Part shown: positions 1 through 8,829 of the stretch, piece after piece
Position numbering within the stretch: the first letter of the stretch is position 1
Layout of the letters: every line of letters starts with the position of its first letter
Assembly (NCBI GenBank): GCA_051453625.1
Contig: JBOZIK010000001.1
Coordinates: 38,557,226 to 38,582,981 of the forward strand
Direction: 5' to 3'
From: Welwitschia mirabilis
Lineage: Eukaryota; Gnetophyta; Gnetopsida; Welwitschiales
DNA length: 25,756 bases
Position numbers and translations under genes: made by a program
Notes under the pieces: generated by a model
Told to the model about the DNA's origin: nothing
Databases searched by the model: none
What the model saw: only the letters and a program-made list of their open reading frames with translations

Positions 1-200
1 CTATCATCTTATGCTATTTAGTCAAAGGGGAAGAAAAGATTACCTCTCTTACCTTTTGCTTACATATGTAGATGTCTTGATTTAAGGGGGAGTTTTTTGA
101 TTTTTTTGATATGCTCTTAAAAATGTTTAGTGAATGCGTTTAAATTATTTAAATCTTTAAAATCATAAAATTTTATATCATCAATGTTAAAGAAGGAGAT
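1..200 (+). mobile_element. 3' end of a Sirevirus-like internal region with several polypurine tracts
   Basis: Three purine-rich tracts precede the LTR: 24-39 (AAAGGGGAAGAAAAGA), 84-92 (AAGGGGGAG) and 189-199 (AAAGAAGGAGA). The last directly abuts the LTR start TGTTAG at 201. A polypurine tract primes plus-strand DNA synthesis in LTR elements, and several successive tracts before the 3' LTR are a known hallmark of plant Sireviruses (Ty1/copia). No reading frame is kept here. The body of the element must lie to the left of the window. The Sirevirus assignment is an inference from the tracts plus the LTR features that follow. Confidence 0.65.
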
Positions 201-353
201 TGTTAGTTTATATTTGCCAATTGATGTCAAACTAATTCCTCTGATTTGGTACAAATTTGTTAAATAATGTGTGCAAATGAGTTTGAGTTATGCAGGTGAA
301 AGATGTAGAACAAAATGCACGAAAGAAACTGCTTAGTTCTGTTTACCTCTAAT

Positions 354-655
354 GGGGGTCGACCGGATCCTAGAGGGGTTGACAGCACCTAAAGCAGATN
401 NNNNNNNNNNNNNNNNNNNNNNNNNNNNNNNNNNNNNNNNNNNNNNNNNNNNNNNNNNNNNNNNNNNNNNNNNNNNNNNNNNNNNNNNAAGTCCTAGACC
501 GAGAGGAAAGGGGTCGACCAAATTTTCATGGGGTCGACCAAACCTAAGAAGCTGACAGTCCATAGTTCCAGACTAAGAGACAAGGGGTCGACCAGACCCA
601 GGATGGGGTCAACCAAGTTCTTATAGGGTCAACCAGATATTTGTGGGATCGACCA
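354..655 (+). repeat. 20-bp tandem array with palindromic GGTCGACC core
   Basis: Perfect GGTCGACC cores sit at 357-364, 512-519, 532-539 and 586-593. Decayed versions are GGTCAACC at 607-614 and 627-634, and GGATCGACC at 646-654; GGGGTTGAC at 375-383 is another relic. Spacing is about 20 bp where units are adjacent. The run is broken by an assembly gap. The array lies upstream of the LTR TATA box, in the U3 position, where short palindromic repeats are known in Sirevirus LTRs and may bind host factors. The differences between units are mostly transitions at the CG of the core. Confidence 0.85.
400..488. other. Assembly gap (89 N)
   Basis: A run of 89 N lies inside the 20-bp tandem array. Both flanks carry the same repeat, so the gap probably reflects a collapsed or unresolved array rather than unrelated missing sequence. 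Confidence 0.95.
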
Positions 656-783
656 AATAGTACGAAAAAGTAAATCTTATAGATGTTATGTATCTATTAC
701 CTAGCCGTTACCTAGTCATTTTCTAGCCATTTATAGCCGTTGGAGGAGAAATTCAATTATATCAAACCCTAGTAACCCTACAT

Positions 784-791
784 TATAAATA
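784..791 (+). promoter_or_regulatory. TATA box of the LTR promoter
   Basis: TATAAATA occurs once in the middle of the LTR, about 130 bp downstream of the palindromic array and about 690 bp before the LTR end. Its position fits the U3/R promoter of an LTR retrotransposon. Transcription would begin about 25-35 bp downstream. This is inferred from motif and position only. Confidence 0.55.
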
Positions 792-1064
792 CCTAAGCAA
801 GAGATGACCTAGAGATCTTTTGGCATATTTTCAAAACTGGCATATTCTCTGTGGATCTAAAAGATCAAGTAGCATATTTCATTGGAACATCTTTTGTACT
901 AATTCATAACTAATTGAGGAGATCTATTTCTGGATTTGGATGTTACTTAGAATCAGATCTAAGCATTTTATCATTGTATTTATTTGGAGAAGAACTCCAT
1001 TCTATGTATTGATACTGAACAAGTGATATCAAAGCTACAAAGGCTTCATTGCATCACTTCTATT

Positions 1065-1168
1065 TGTCTTCAAAGATTGAGACTTAGCCTGCAAAAGTCT
1101 GTTGTCAAAGATTGAGACTTAACCTGCAAAAGTGCATTGTTAAGGTTGAGACTTAGCCTGTAAAAGTT
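1065..1168 (+). repeat. Triple 34-36 bp tandem repeat in the LTR
   Basis: Three adjacent units, about 1065-1100, 1101-1134 and 1135-1168, share the core GATTGAGACTTAGCCTGCAA with few changes (the third has GGTTGAGACTTAGCCTGTAA). They lie downstream of the TATA box, in the R/U5 half, and would be part of the transcript. A looser fourth copy may follow at about 1180-1210 (GTGAGCCTGGCAAAAC). Confidence 0.75.
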
Positions 1169-1865
1169 CACTTGTAAGGGTTAACAGGTGAGCCTGGCAA
1201 AACTTGTGAAGTAACAGAGATCCAAGATCAAGCTTGGGAGAAGATGATCATCAAGAGTGGAGTAAGAGAGTTCTCAAACCACTATAAATCCTGTGTGCAT
1301 CCAAACTAGTAGTTTCTATTTTATGCTTTATACTCTATATCTCATTCCTTATATTCATAATCTTAATTTTATTATTTAGTTAAATGCAACCTGTGATTAG
1401 ATTTTGTTAAGTTATTTTTGAGCTTAAAGTTTTTGAAAAGAACCTATTCACCCCCGCTTTTAAGGTTCTCGATCCTATCAGAATCAAGTTTGCACATACT
1501 ATATCACCTTGGGTAAGTATTGTTTAGAGGATACATCTTTATGTGATTATATTATGTCAATACATGATATTAGTCAACTACCATAAATGATATTTAATAT
1601 ACTTAGTTAGGACCTTATAGCTACCAAGTCATAAGTCAACTTTATTAGTACTTTGTCCTTTGAAGCTGTATTTAGAGTATTACATCCTCATAGTGGATCA
1701 CATTCTAATACATAGTCTTCAAGAAAATAAAAATATAATGTTAAACATTATGATATGAATAAAGATCCTTAAAAATAACAAGCAATTTCACCTCCGCAAC
1801 ACCAGGTATTAAGTAAGAGAAAATCACATTAGAATAATGCTAATTTGAAGAAGCATATATATTAG

Positions 1866-1904
1866 TGTTTATGATGTGGAAGACAAGATGATACCACAAC
1901 TTAT
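1866..1904 (+). pseudogene. gag: Copia gag zinc knuckle remnant
   Basis: The frame starting at 1866 reads C-L-stop-C-G-R-Q-D-D-T-T-T-Y. This keeps the CX2C pair of a CCHC knuckle, while the His has become Asp and the last Cys has become Tyr (TGT to TAT). CCHC knuckles near the Gag C-terminus bind element RNA during packaging. The 385 bases between the Sirevirus-like LTR and this site should hold more gag, but no conserved gag motif could be recognised there. Confidence 0.6.
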
Positions 1905-2040
1905 TATTACATCCCTTAGAACAAAATTAAAGATACTCCTAGTTCTTGATGACTCTAGTTGTTTTGGATAATGCTAAATTCTATTTATCTAATGCCATCT
2001 TTCAAAGGCATGATTTTATATGTATGATTAAAAACATTCC

Positions 2041-2200
2041 TCATGATAGATTTTAAATATAGATACTAGTGCAATTAGGCATATAACATATAGATGTGAC
2101 TAGTTTAATAACTTAATATCATAACATAGTAAAATTTATTTGGTAGATAGAGCTTCAATTCTTATGGAAGGTTATGGTACAGTTATCTTTTAGTTTCTTC
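2041..2200 (+). pseudogene. pol: Copia aspartic protease remnant
   Basis: The frame at about 2056-2100 reads I-D-T-S-A-I-R-H-I-T, matching the copia protease active-site block (D-S/T-G-A-x-x-H-I/M-T), with the Gly replaced by Ser. It is followed at about 2146-2190 by D-R-A-S-I-L-M-E-G-Y-G-T-V, matching the downstream G-x-G-T-V strand. The enzyme would cut the Gag-Pol polyprotein in the particle. A TAG directly after the first block and the lost Gly make it inactive. Confidence 0.75.
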
Positions 2201-2579
2201 TTGCTTATAATGAATGCTCTCTCACTCTTTTTATGTGCTCTCTATAAGATTACATCTTATCTTCCTTTCCACATTAGTTAAAGAAGATTACTTTATCTTC
2301 ATGATAAAGGGTTCCATTGATGTTTTTAACGATTCTCAAAATATTATTATGAAGGACTATAGAGAGGAAAAAATGATGTATCTTCAAGGATGCGTTGGTA
2401 TGCATGAAACTACATGCTATGTCTTCTATTTTTTTGTAGCATGCTTTCTTGGATTAAGTAAGTCTTTGTTATTTAACTACAATACATGAGGATCGACATT
2501 GACTTATACCCTCCATTTCACATGTTTTTCCTTAATGTGAAGCATGTATAATGGGTAAATCAAGATACTAATGCTTTTT

Positions 2580-3240
2580 TAAAAGTGAGTGGCACGATGA
2601 TCACAAGCTTCTACTCATTCATAGTAATCTATATGATCTTATGTGAGTTCCTACACTTTAAGGATATTGTTACTTCATTTATTTGATAGATGATTTCCAT
2701 GTATGACTTTGATGCTTTTTATGTAATTAAAATTTCTTAAATATTTCTAAGATTTTTAGAGTAAAAGTGGAAAAAGGATCTTGTAACAAGATCAAGGGTT
2801 TTAATTTTAATAATGGTGGGGAATAAACATTATCTAAATTCAAGAACTTTCTTGCTTTAGAAGGGACTCATCATCTAAACATTTTCTTAGGAATACCTTA
2901 ACATAATGGAATCACTAAATAATTCAATCTATCCATCATGGATATGGCATGTTTAGTGATGTAGTCTAATGAATGGAAATTCTACTTATGAAATGAAGTT
3001 GTTAGTTCAACTGAATGGATACATGCTTCTTATAAACCATCTTTATGTATTTAGATGTAAATGTTGTGTCCATATTCCTATCGAATATTGTGATAAGATT
3101 GGTATACATGCTCATATCGATATTTTTGTGGGATGTCCAACTAGATAGAAAGGATATTGCATGTACATTTTTGAGTATCATAAGATCATCATTTCTAATG
3201 ATGTGATATCTTTTAAAACCTTATAAAATGTATATTAGCT
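2580..3240 (+). pseudogene. pol: Copia integrase core remnant
   Basis: Several integrase blocks occur in order. About 2615-2700 holds D-L, then G-Y-C-Y-F-I-Y-L-I-D-D-F around the first two core acidic positions. About 2800-2830 holds F-N-F-N-N-G-G-E, with the catalytic Asp changed to Asn. About 2890-2920 holds G-I-P-stop-H-N-G, where a Gln codon has become a stop. At 3040-3230 the copia-specific C-terminal part reads V-H-I-P then I-F-V-G-C, then K-G-Y. Integrase would insert the cDNA into the genome. Frameshifts and stops separate the blocks. About 2200-2580, between protease and this core, is too decayed to read, although an open frame at 2214-2489 crosses it. Confidence 0.8.
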
Positions 3241-3689
3241 TAATCTTTTCAAGCTGCATCCTTCCTATCATATTATACAAATTTTAAATGCTCAATGTTC
3301 TATGGTTGAGGGGGAAGATGTATCTACCAATTGCAATTTCTTAGTTTCTTCCAAGAAAGAAAAATGATTTGTTTATAATACAACCTAAAGAAATTGAGAT
3401 TTTTTATATGCCTAGAACATACGAACATGGTTCTACCAATAACTCATTGGATTGTCTTAGGAAGTATGCTAATCTCTCCCAAAGATAAGAATAAAGTACT
3501 TAGCTATAATCTATTCTAGAAGAGGCTAGTGATGATAGAAGGGGAAAATCTAGAACTAGGTAGATCTATTATGCATATCTTAATGATGATGATGATCTTC
3601 ATCTCACATTTGATGGTGAAGCAATCTCTTTCAAGAATGCCCTTCTGCATGCTCACTGGGTATAACCTATAAAATAAAAATATAATGCA

Positions 3690-4720
3690 CTTCTGAAAAA
3701 CGATACATGGAAGTTGGTTGATCTCCTAGTAGGTTGCACTGCATTACTAAAAAATGGATTTTATATAATAAGCATATAGTGGATAACACCATTAAAAATA
3801 ACAAAGCTTAGCTTATTACTGTAGGGCTACAACAAAGAAAATGAATAGACTATAATGAATTTTATGCACCAATAGCTAAATGGGTTATCATAACAACTAT
3901 AATTGCCTTAGTAGCTTAGAAGGGATACAAGATGTACTAATTATATTCCGAAACTAAATTTTTCAATGAATCTCTTAAAGAATAAATATATATGATGCAA
4001 TCAAAGGGCTCTAAAGTGAAAGGTAAGCAATAGAAAGTATCTATACTAACTAAGTCATAATAAGAGCTAAAACAAGCTCCAAGAGCATTATATACTAAAC
4101 TAACCAATTACTTGAATATCATTGGATTTAAACTATATGAAAATCAAGATGTAGATGTCATACTGTTCATCAAATATGATGAAAAAAAAATCTACATAAA
4201 TAGTATTTCATGTAGATAACATGTTGATAACTAGTAGCAATGATGCAGATGTGAATCATATAAATATTGCTTTAATTAAGGCATTTATAATTTTTGATTT
4301 AGAATTAGATAGATTCTAATTTGATGTAGAAACTAAGAAAATAAAGAATGAAATATTTATAACTCAAAGAAAATACGTTTGAGGATTTATTTAAAAATTT
4401 AGATCAGAAAATTCCTAAGAAGTTGTTATACATTTGGAATAAAATGCAAAGATTGGTGCTAATAAATACTTGGCATCAATAGATGAAACTGAATACAAAA
4501 GAATAATTGGTAGTTTCATTTATGTTACCAATACTATATCTAATATCTAATATGTGGTTGGTGTTTTATATAAATATATTTATGCACCAAAGATAAGTCA
4601 TCTGAACATAGCCATGAGATTATTGAGACACTTGAAGAAGATAAAAGACTTAGGCCTTCCATTTAAGAGAAACTCTTAGTTTATTCTTAAGACATACTCT
4701 GAATTGGGATTTGCTAGAGA
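3690..4720 (+). pseudogene. pol: Copia reverse transcriptase remnant
   Basis: The N-terminal RT motif N-D-T-W-K-L-V-D-L occurs at about 3697-3725. The F-A-P-V-A-K-like block follows at about 3860-3880. The catalytic Y-V-D-D box at about 4209-4220 is degraded to H-V-D-N, the second Asp lost by G-to-A. The D-E-T-E-Y-K-R-I-I-G-S-F-I-Y block is at about 4482-4525, followed by H-L-N-I-A-M-R-L-L-R-H-L-K. This order is typical of copia RT. The 3240-3690 stretch holds the poorly conserved linker between integrase and RT. The enzyme is dead: many stops and a missing catalytic residue. Confidence 0.85.
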
Positions 4721-5150
4721 GTTAAAAACTTGTTTATTAACATTAGAATACGTTATGTTTTTAGAAGCATCATCTTTATCTTGGTGATCTAAGTGTTAAA
4801 GCATAATAGGTTGATCCTCTATAGAAGTAAAATAGACAACTATATCCAAAGCCTTTAGAGAAATTGAATGGTTTAAAAAACTTCTGAAAGTAGTAAACTT
4901 AAAGAAAATAAAAGAAAATGAATTATTCATTAATAATTAATCTTCTATGTACACAGTCAAAGATCCATGCATCATGATAGGATCAAACACCTTTGTGTTG
5001 GAGTTCATAAAATCTAGAAACTTTACAGTAAGAAGTTATTAGATGAGTATATTATCTAACATATAATAAATCACTGATATCTTAACTAAACCAGTTCATT
5101 GAAAAAATTTTCATTACTTCCAATATAAGATTGAATTGATCATGAATTAA
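4720..5150 (+). pseudogene. pol: Copia RNase H remnant
   Basis: The C-terminal pol block is recognisable. F-R-E-I-E-W-F-K-K-L-L lies at about 4853-4890. K-S-R-N-F-T-V-R-S-Y at about 5010-5040 corresponds to the conserved K-x-R-H-I-D-I-R-Y/H block. I-T-D-I-L-T-K-P at about 5069-5092 is the near-terminal T-K-P motif of copia RNase H. RNase H would remove RNA from the RNA-DNA hybrid during reverse transcription. It is interrupted by several TAA and TAG codons. Confidence 0.82.
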
Positions 5151-5222
5151 TGCAACTTATTATTTTATAGATATCCAAATTCATTTGACTTTCAGAGTCA
5201 CTATAAAAAGCCTTTCTCATTT

Positions 5223-5349
5223 CTAGTACTACAAGATGTGTAGTACAACTTTTTCTAGCACTATAGGATGTGTAGTATAATTTTTCCTAACATTAGGAGA
5301 TGTATAATACATAAATCCTACTACTATAAGATGTGTAACAAAATATAAC
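5223..5349 (+). repeat. Four hairpin-forming 31-32 bp tandem units
   Basis: Units start near 5223, 5255, 5287 and 5318. The first contains a perfect 8-bp stem with a 5-base loop: GTACTACA (5226-5233), AGATG, TGTAGTAC (5239-5246). The other three keep the layout, but their stems are weakened, mainly by transitions. The array lies between the end of copia pol and the presumed 3' LTR, in the untranslated 3' part of the transcript. Whether it was a functional RNA structure or simple tandem expansion cannot be said. Confidence 0.8.
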
Positions 5350-5484
5350 TATTTTTTTGTGAAATAGTTCCCTTACATGGCAACTCCTTTTAGGAGGTTT
5401 CATTGTAGATTACATTCCTAAGATTTTCTTCTTGGCACCTTCATTTTCTTAAGGAAGAATGTATTTCCACATTGAAGGAGGAAT

Positions 5485-6019
5485 TATTAGAGTACTAATT
5501 AGTCACATCATGGTACTACACTTAGGAAAAATAAAAAGCCTAGTGAAAGCTTAGTTTTGTGTGCCTACCTGTAACAGTAATCTTTATTTTTTGAAAAGGA
5601 GGAAAAAATAAAAAGATTATTTGGAAAATCTTTTTTTACTATTTTTACTTACTTTTTCTTTTACAATTTTTTCTTCCACTTTTTCACTTTATTTTAAATT
5701 CTCTAAAATGTCCAATCCCATATCTTGTAAGAAGAATTTTTGAAGGACAAAAGAATACCCAAAACTTTTATAATTTTTTATCCCTGTAAAAGTTTCTAAG
5801 ACTAATGTAAAAGGTACTAGTAATTATCATATGCTATATAAAGTAAATATGTTTGGTAATTAATTTCACTCCTAATAAATAAAAATCTTATTAAATATAA
5901 GTGAAAAGATAATAATATATTCTTGACTATTTACTACTATCCAAAAATAATTATTAATAAAATGTAAATTTAATAATTTTTGTATTATGTCTCATAGTGA
6001 ATTTTCCTTTACCAAGTTC
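5485..6019 (+). mobile_element. Possible 3' LTR of the copia element, then AT-rich sequence
   Basis: A purine tract GAAGGAGGAA (5474-5483) is followed by TATTAG at 5485-5490, which could be a decayed TGTTAG LTR start. The next 300 bases, including a T-rich run at 5610-5700, look like LTR sequence, but no matching 3' terminus, PBS or 5' LTR copy is visible. From about 5830 to 6019 there is only AT-rich sequence with nothing recognisable. The LTR call is weak and rests on position after pol and the tract. Confidence 0.35.
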
Positions 6020-6330
6020 TATTAGATATCCTGTTGAAGATCTAGATAAACAAAATCAATGATAATGATAAAAATATATAAAGCCAAAGAACAACCTCCT
6101 ATAATGGAGTAGTGGACTGAAGAACTTACATCATGAGAAGTAGCTATATAGGTCTTTGCATTATCAAAGAGACTCTGTAGCATATAAAAAAAAATTAAAA
6201 TATAAAATCAAAATTTTCCATAATTAAATGATATTGATTTCTATTATATGCTTTGGCATAAAGCCACATCTTGATTAGAGTCGATTTCCTTTTGATGCTC
6301 TTTTCAAGATACCATATTTGAAAGAATATA
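6020..6330 (-). pseudogene. RTE-like LINE reverse transcriptase fragment
   Basis: On the minus strand, C-G-F-M-P followed by an S/T-x-E-I-like segment at about 6220-6275 matches the G-F-M-P-x-R-S-T block of plant RTE-clade RTs. Further on, G-C-S-L-A-L-Y-I-F-I-I-I-I-D (about 6050-6095) resembles the G-S-x-L-S-P-Y-L-F-x-L-x-x-D block that precedes the catalytic Y/F-A-D-D box. The box itself is not found. Both motifs fit RTE better than L1, although they continue directly from L1-like RT sequence. The fragment may be a separate insertion or part of a mosaic. It is too short and broken to classify firmly. Confidence 0.45.
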
Positions 6331-6344
6331 TTTTCTTGGAAAAA

Positions 6345-6690
6345 ACTTATTTATTGCTTTATGATAATATTTGAAAGAATTTTTAAGCTTGTAAGCTAAG
6401 ATTTTTGTTCTAATTTTATAAGTAAAATTTAATAAACTAATAGTTAAGTAATTATTAATTAAAATAATTAAAATAAGACCCTAAGATTTATGTAAAAAAC
6501 AAATAACTTCTTTGTTAGTATGATGCCCAAGTGAACCTTGAAGAATGTCTTTCCTTACAACATTAAGATAATCATGACATTCTAGATCCTAGTTCTCTTA
6601 AAAAACTAAATAGGAAAATCATTAAAGCTAGGAGCTTTGCCATTAATCATATTAAAGCAAGTATTCCTAAGATCTTTAATATAATATCTT
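6345..6690 (-). pseudogene. L1 reverse transcriptase, N-terminal part
   Basis: On the minus strand, G-K-A-P-S-F-N-D-F-P-I-stop-F-F-K at about 6600-6645 matches the LINE RT block G-K-A-P-G-x-D-G-x-x-x-x-F-F-K. About 200 bases later, Y-K-I-R-T-K-I-L-A-Y-K-L-K at about 6375-6415 matches the Y-K-I-x-x-K-I-L-A-x-R-L-K block that follows R-P-I-S-L in L1-type RTs. This polymerase would copy the element RNA at a nicked target. The catalytic domain with A-D-D is missing. Confidence 0.72.
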
Positions 6691-6719
6691 CATCCTACAT
6701 TAAATGAATTTTTACATTG

Positions 6720-7400
6720 AGAATCAAGGAAATAAATGAAGAGGCATACTAAAAATCATCCATATTAATTGAATTCACTTGAAATAGTATTTGAAAATTA
6801 TCCTTTAAAAAATTAAAAAAGTATTATGATTGTAAATAATTTAATCATGACCTTATTAAGTAGTAATTTGAATTCCTCCATTAGAGTGATTCAAAAATTT
6901 AAAATTGTTTTTGGAATTTTCATTTTGGTTTTGTAACTACTAGAGTCTACTTTAAGAAGAGTACTTTTTGCCCAAAAAGAATTCCATTTTTATTTAGACA
7001 TGTAAGCTTTAGTAAGTGTAGAATGAAATGTTGGATTAAAAGAATCATGAAATTTTTATGTTGAAAACCAAGGAAAGAATAGAAGAGGAATATTGAAACT
7101 CATCCATATTAATTTTAGTTGCTTGAAATAGTATTTGAAAATTCTCCTTTAAAAATTAAAAATGTGTTATGATTGTAAAGAATTCAATCATGACCTATAA
7201 AGTAGTAATTTAAATTCCTCCATTAGAGTGATTCAAGAATATAAAATTGTTTTTTAAATTTTCACCTTGATTTTGTAATTGAAAAATAAGAAGAGCACTT
7301 TTTGCTTAAAAATCATTGCATTTTTGTTGAGAAATTTAAGCTTCAGTAAGTGTATAATAAAACGTTGGATTAAACGAATCATGGAAAATATGATTATATA
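6720..7400 (-). repeat. 344-bp tandem duplication inside the LINE
   Basis: Copy 1 (about 6720-7063) and copy 2 (about 7064-7400) share long blocks in the same order. ATTCCTCCATTAGAGTGATT is at about 6874 and 7216, TTGGATTAAA at about 7031 and 7366, and TCATCCATATTAATT at about 6757 and 7099. The offset is 342-344 bp. The copies differ by scattered substitutions and small indels, so the duplication is old. In LINE coordinates it lies in the linker between endonuclease and RT. An open frame at 7254-7508 on the minus strand crosses copy 2 and reads like LINE linker, with leucine-rich, basic sequence. Confidence 0.85.
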
Positions 7401-7499
7401 AACTTGAAACTCTCTAGGTAATAGAATGAAAATAAGATTTTCCTTGTCTAGATGCTTATCTTTCCAATAGAGAGAATAATTTCTAACTTTACAAAAAGT

Positions 7500-8385
7500 A
7501 TAATGCAACTAATTAATCCATCCTCTATGACCAAACGATCTAGGATCTACATTTTAAAAACTAGAAGGAATTTGTTTCTTAGTATGGTACTTATACTAAG
7601 AGGTATTAAGATGGAATAAAGAGAAATAACCTTTAGAAAAAGCAATAGAAAACTTTATGGGTGTTTGGATAGGAAAATGATTTGATAAAATTGTCATCTT
7701 TAAAACCTAGGTAAAGCAATTTAAATTCCAAATTAAAAGAAAAGAAAAAAAAAGAGTAAGATAATAGAATTTATCTAAATTCCTGAAGATTCATTAAGAA
7801 CCTTGACAAAAATCGCTTCAAGTAAAATGTTCTTGAATATTTTAGGAGGAGAAAAGAATTGCATTTAAAAGAAAAAAGTGACTTTTTAATTACAACTAAG
7901 CATTCAATTCAGAAAAATGAAAAAAAAAAGCCTCTCCATTCAACTTATGAATCAACCATATTAAAATGTTTTCAAAAAAGCCAATGAATAGAAGATAATA
8001 TATGTGTTAAATCTCTTTAAAGTTAAATTTGCTTATGCATATGATTAGGAGAATAGATGGAACATATACGAAATATTCTAATTGGAGAATAAAGAATGAC
8101 CCAGTAGGGTCCTTGTTAAGGATCTGAACTAGAAGAATAAATTTGTGAAGTCCAATAAGAAGAAACTAAAATGGTAGCCCCTTCATGTCATTCGCAATGA
8201 GAAGTAACAAAATCTTAGGAGTTACAGAGTAGCTCATGATAAGAAAATTACAAACCTAAAGATATAGTCTTGATATCTTAAAGTAATAAAAAATCTAAAA
8301 GAAGAGAAATCATTAAAAAATTCCCAAGAGCTTTTTTGAGCTCATTAGTCAAGCCCTAAACATTCTAAGAGATAATATTCACTAA
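7500..8385 (-). pseudogene. L1 AP-endonuclease remnant
   Basis: From about 8385 leftwards the minus strand reads N-I-I-S-stop-N-V-stop-G-L-T-N. This is the start of the LINE endonuclease (S-W-N-V-R-G-L), with Trp and Arg codons turned into stops. About 130-190 residues' worth later, E-G-A-T-I-L-V then S-D-P-stop-Q-G-P-Y-W-V-I-L (about 8080-8190) matches the K-G-G-V-A-I-L and following strand of this family. The enzyme nicks target DNA to prime insertion. The part from 8080 to 7500 is only faintly readable, and the S-D-H motif that should close the domain was not found with certainty. Confidence 0.72.
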
Positions 8386-8829
8386 GCTAGATACAAGGAG
8401 AACGACCCCATCAATGTTAACAAAAATATCCATATCAACATCCATACCTTTAAAGGTAATAATTGGCTTCAAAATAACATACTCTAAAAAAGTATATTAA
8501 GAAACTATAGAAGATGAAATTGTATGAGACTGAATATGTTTAGATCTTTTTGGATCTATAATCAAAATAAAAGTTGCCTCATCCATAAATGATTGATTAT
8601 TAGAAGAAGAAAAGGCCTTATTAGAGGAAGAGAGTGGTGAAGATAAGGAATATTCATTTAACATGCTTTTAAAAGATTGATTCTTAGATTTTTAACGTTG
8701 TCATGTTTCATAGGTTTTAAAGAAGGGTGAATAATCTGTGGCATTAAATATGATGCAACTTTTTATTATTTTACCCAAAGAGAGACTTATTGGGTATGAT
8801 ACTTAAGGTAGACACATTGAGAAATTTGA

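Larger units (their letters stand above)
201..1480 (+). mobile_element. 3' LTR of a Sirevirus-like Ty1/copia element
   Basis: The stretch begins TGTTAG after a polypurine tract and ends CTATCA, an inverted end with one mismatch (CTAACA expected). The last 40 bases contain ACCTATTCACCCCC followed by a GGTTCTCGATCCT-like tail, which resembles Sirevirus LTR 3' ends. Inside are a tandem palindromic array (354-655), a TATA box (784-791) and a triple repeat (1065-1168). Length is about 1.28 kb including 89 N, so the true length is uncertain. No PBS follows base 1480, so this is the right-hand LTR, with the internal region on the left. The candidate 5-bp target duplication would be GAATC (1481-1485); its partner is out of view. 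Confidence 0.72.
1481..5484 (+). mobile_element. Ty1/copia element, 5'-truncated and heavily decayed
   Basis: The order zinc knuckle, protease, integrase, reverse transcriptase, RNase H on the + strand is diagnostic of Ty1/copia. The frame is broken throughout by stops and frameshifts. The region starts directly after the Sirevirus-like LTR with no LTR or PBS of its own, so the 5' LTR and most of gag are absent here. If the Sirevirus-like element inserted into this one, they should lie left of that element. A candidate PPT at 5474-5483 would mark the 3' end. No part could encode a working protein. Confidence 0.85.

Noticed and set aside
333-563. Open frames on both strands across the first gap
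   Set aside because: About a third of each is N, and the rest is the translated tandem array.
354-655. Regular 20-bp repeats that could suggest a CRISPR array
   Set aside because: Units are tandem and directly joined, with no unique spacers of constant length. They lie within a plant LTR beside a TATA box.
2214-2489. 91-codon open frame in the copia region
   Set aside because: It lies between protease and integrase and mixes registers of the decayed pol. Not an independent gene.
5600-5700. T-rich run as a terminator or poly-A tail of a LINE
   Set aside because: It is interrupted by C and A throughout and is not linked to a LINE 3' end or target duplication.
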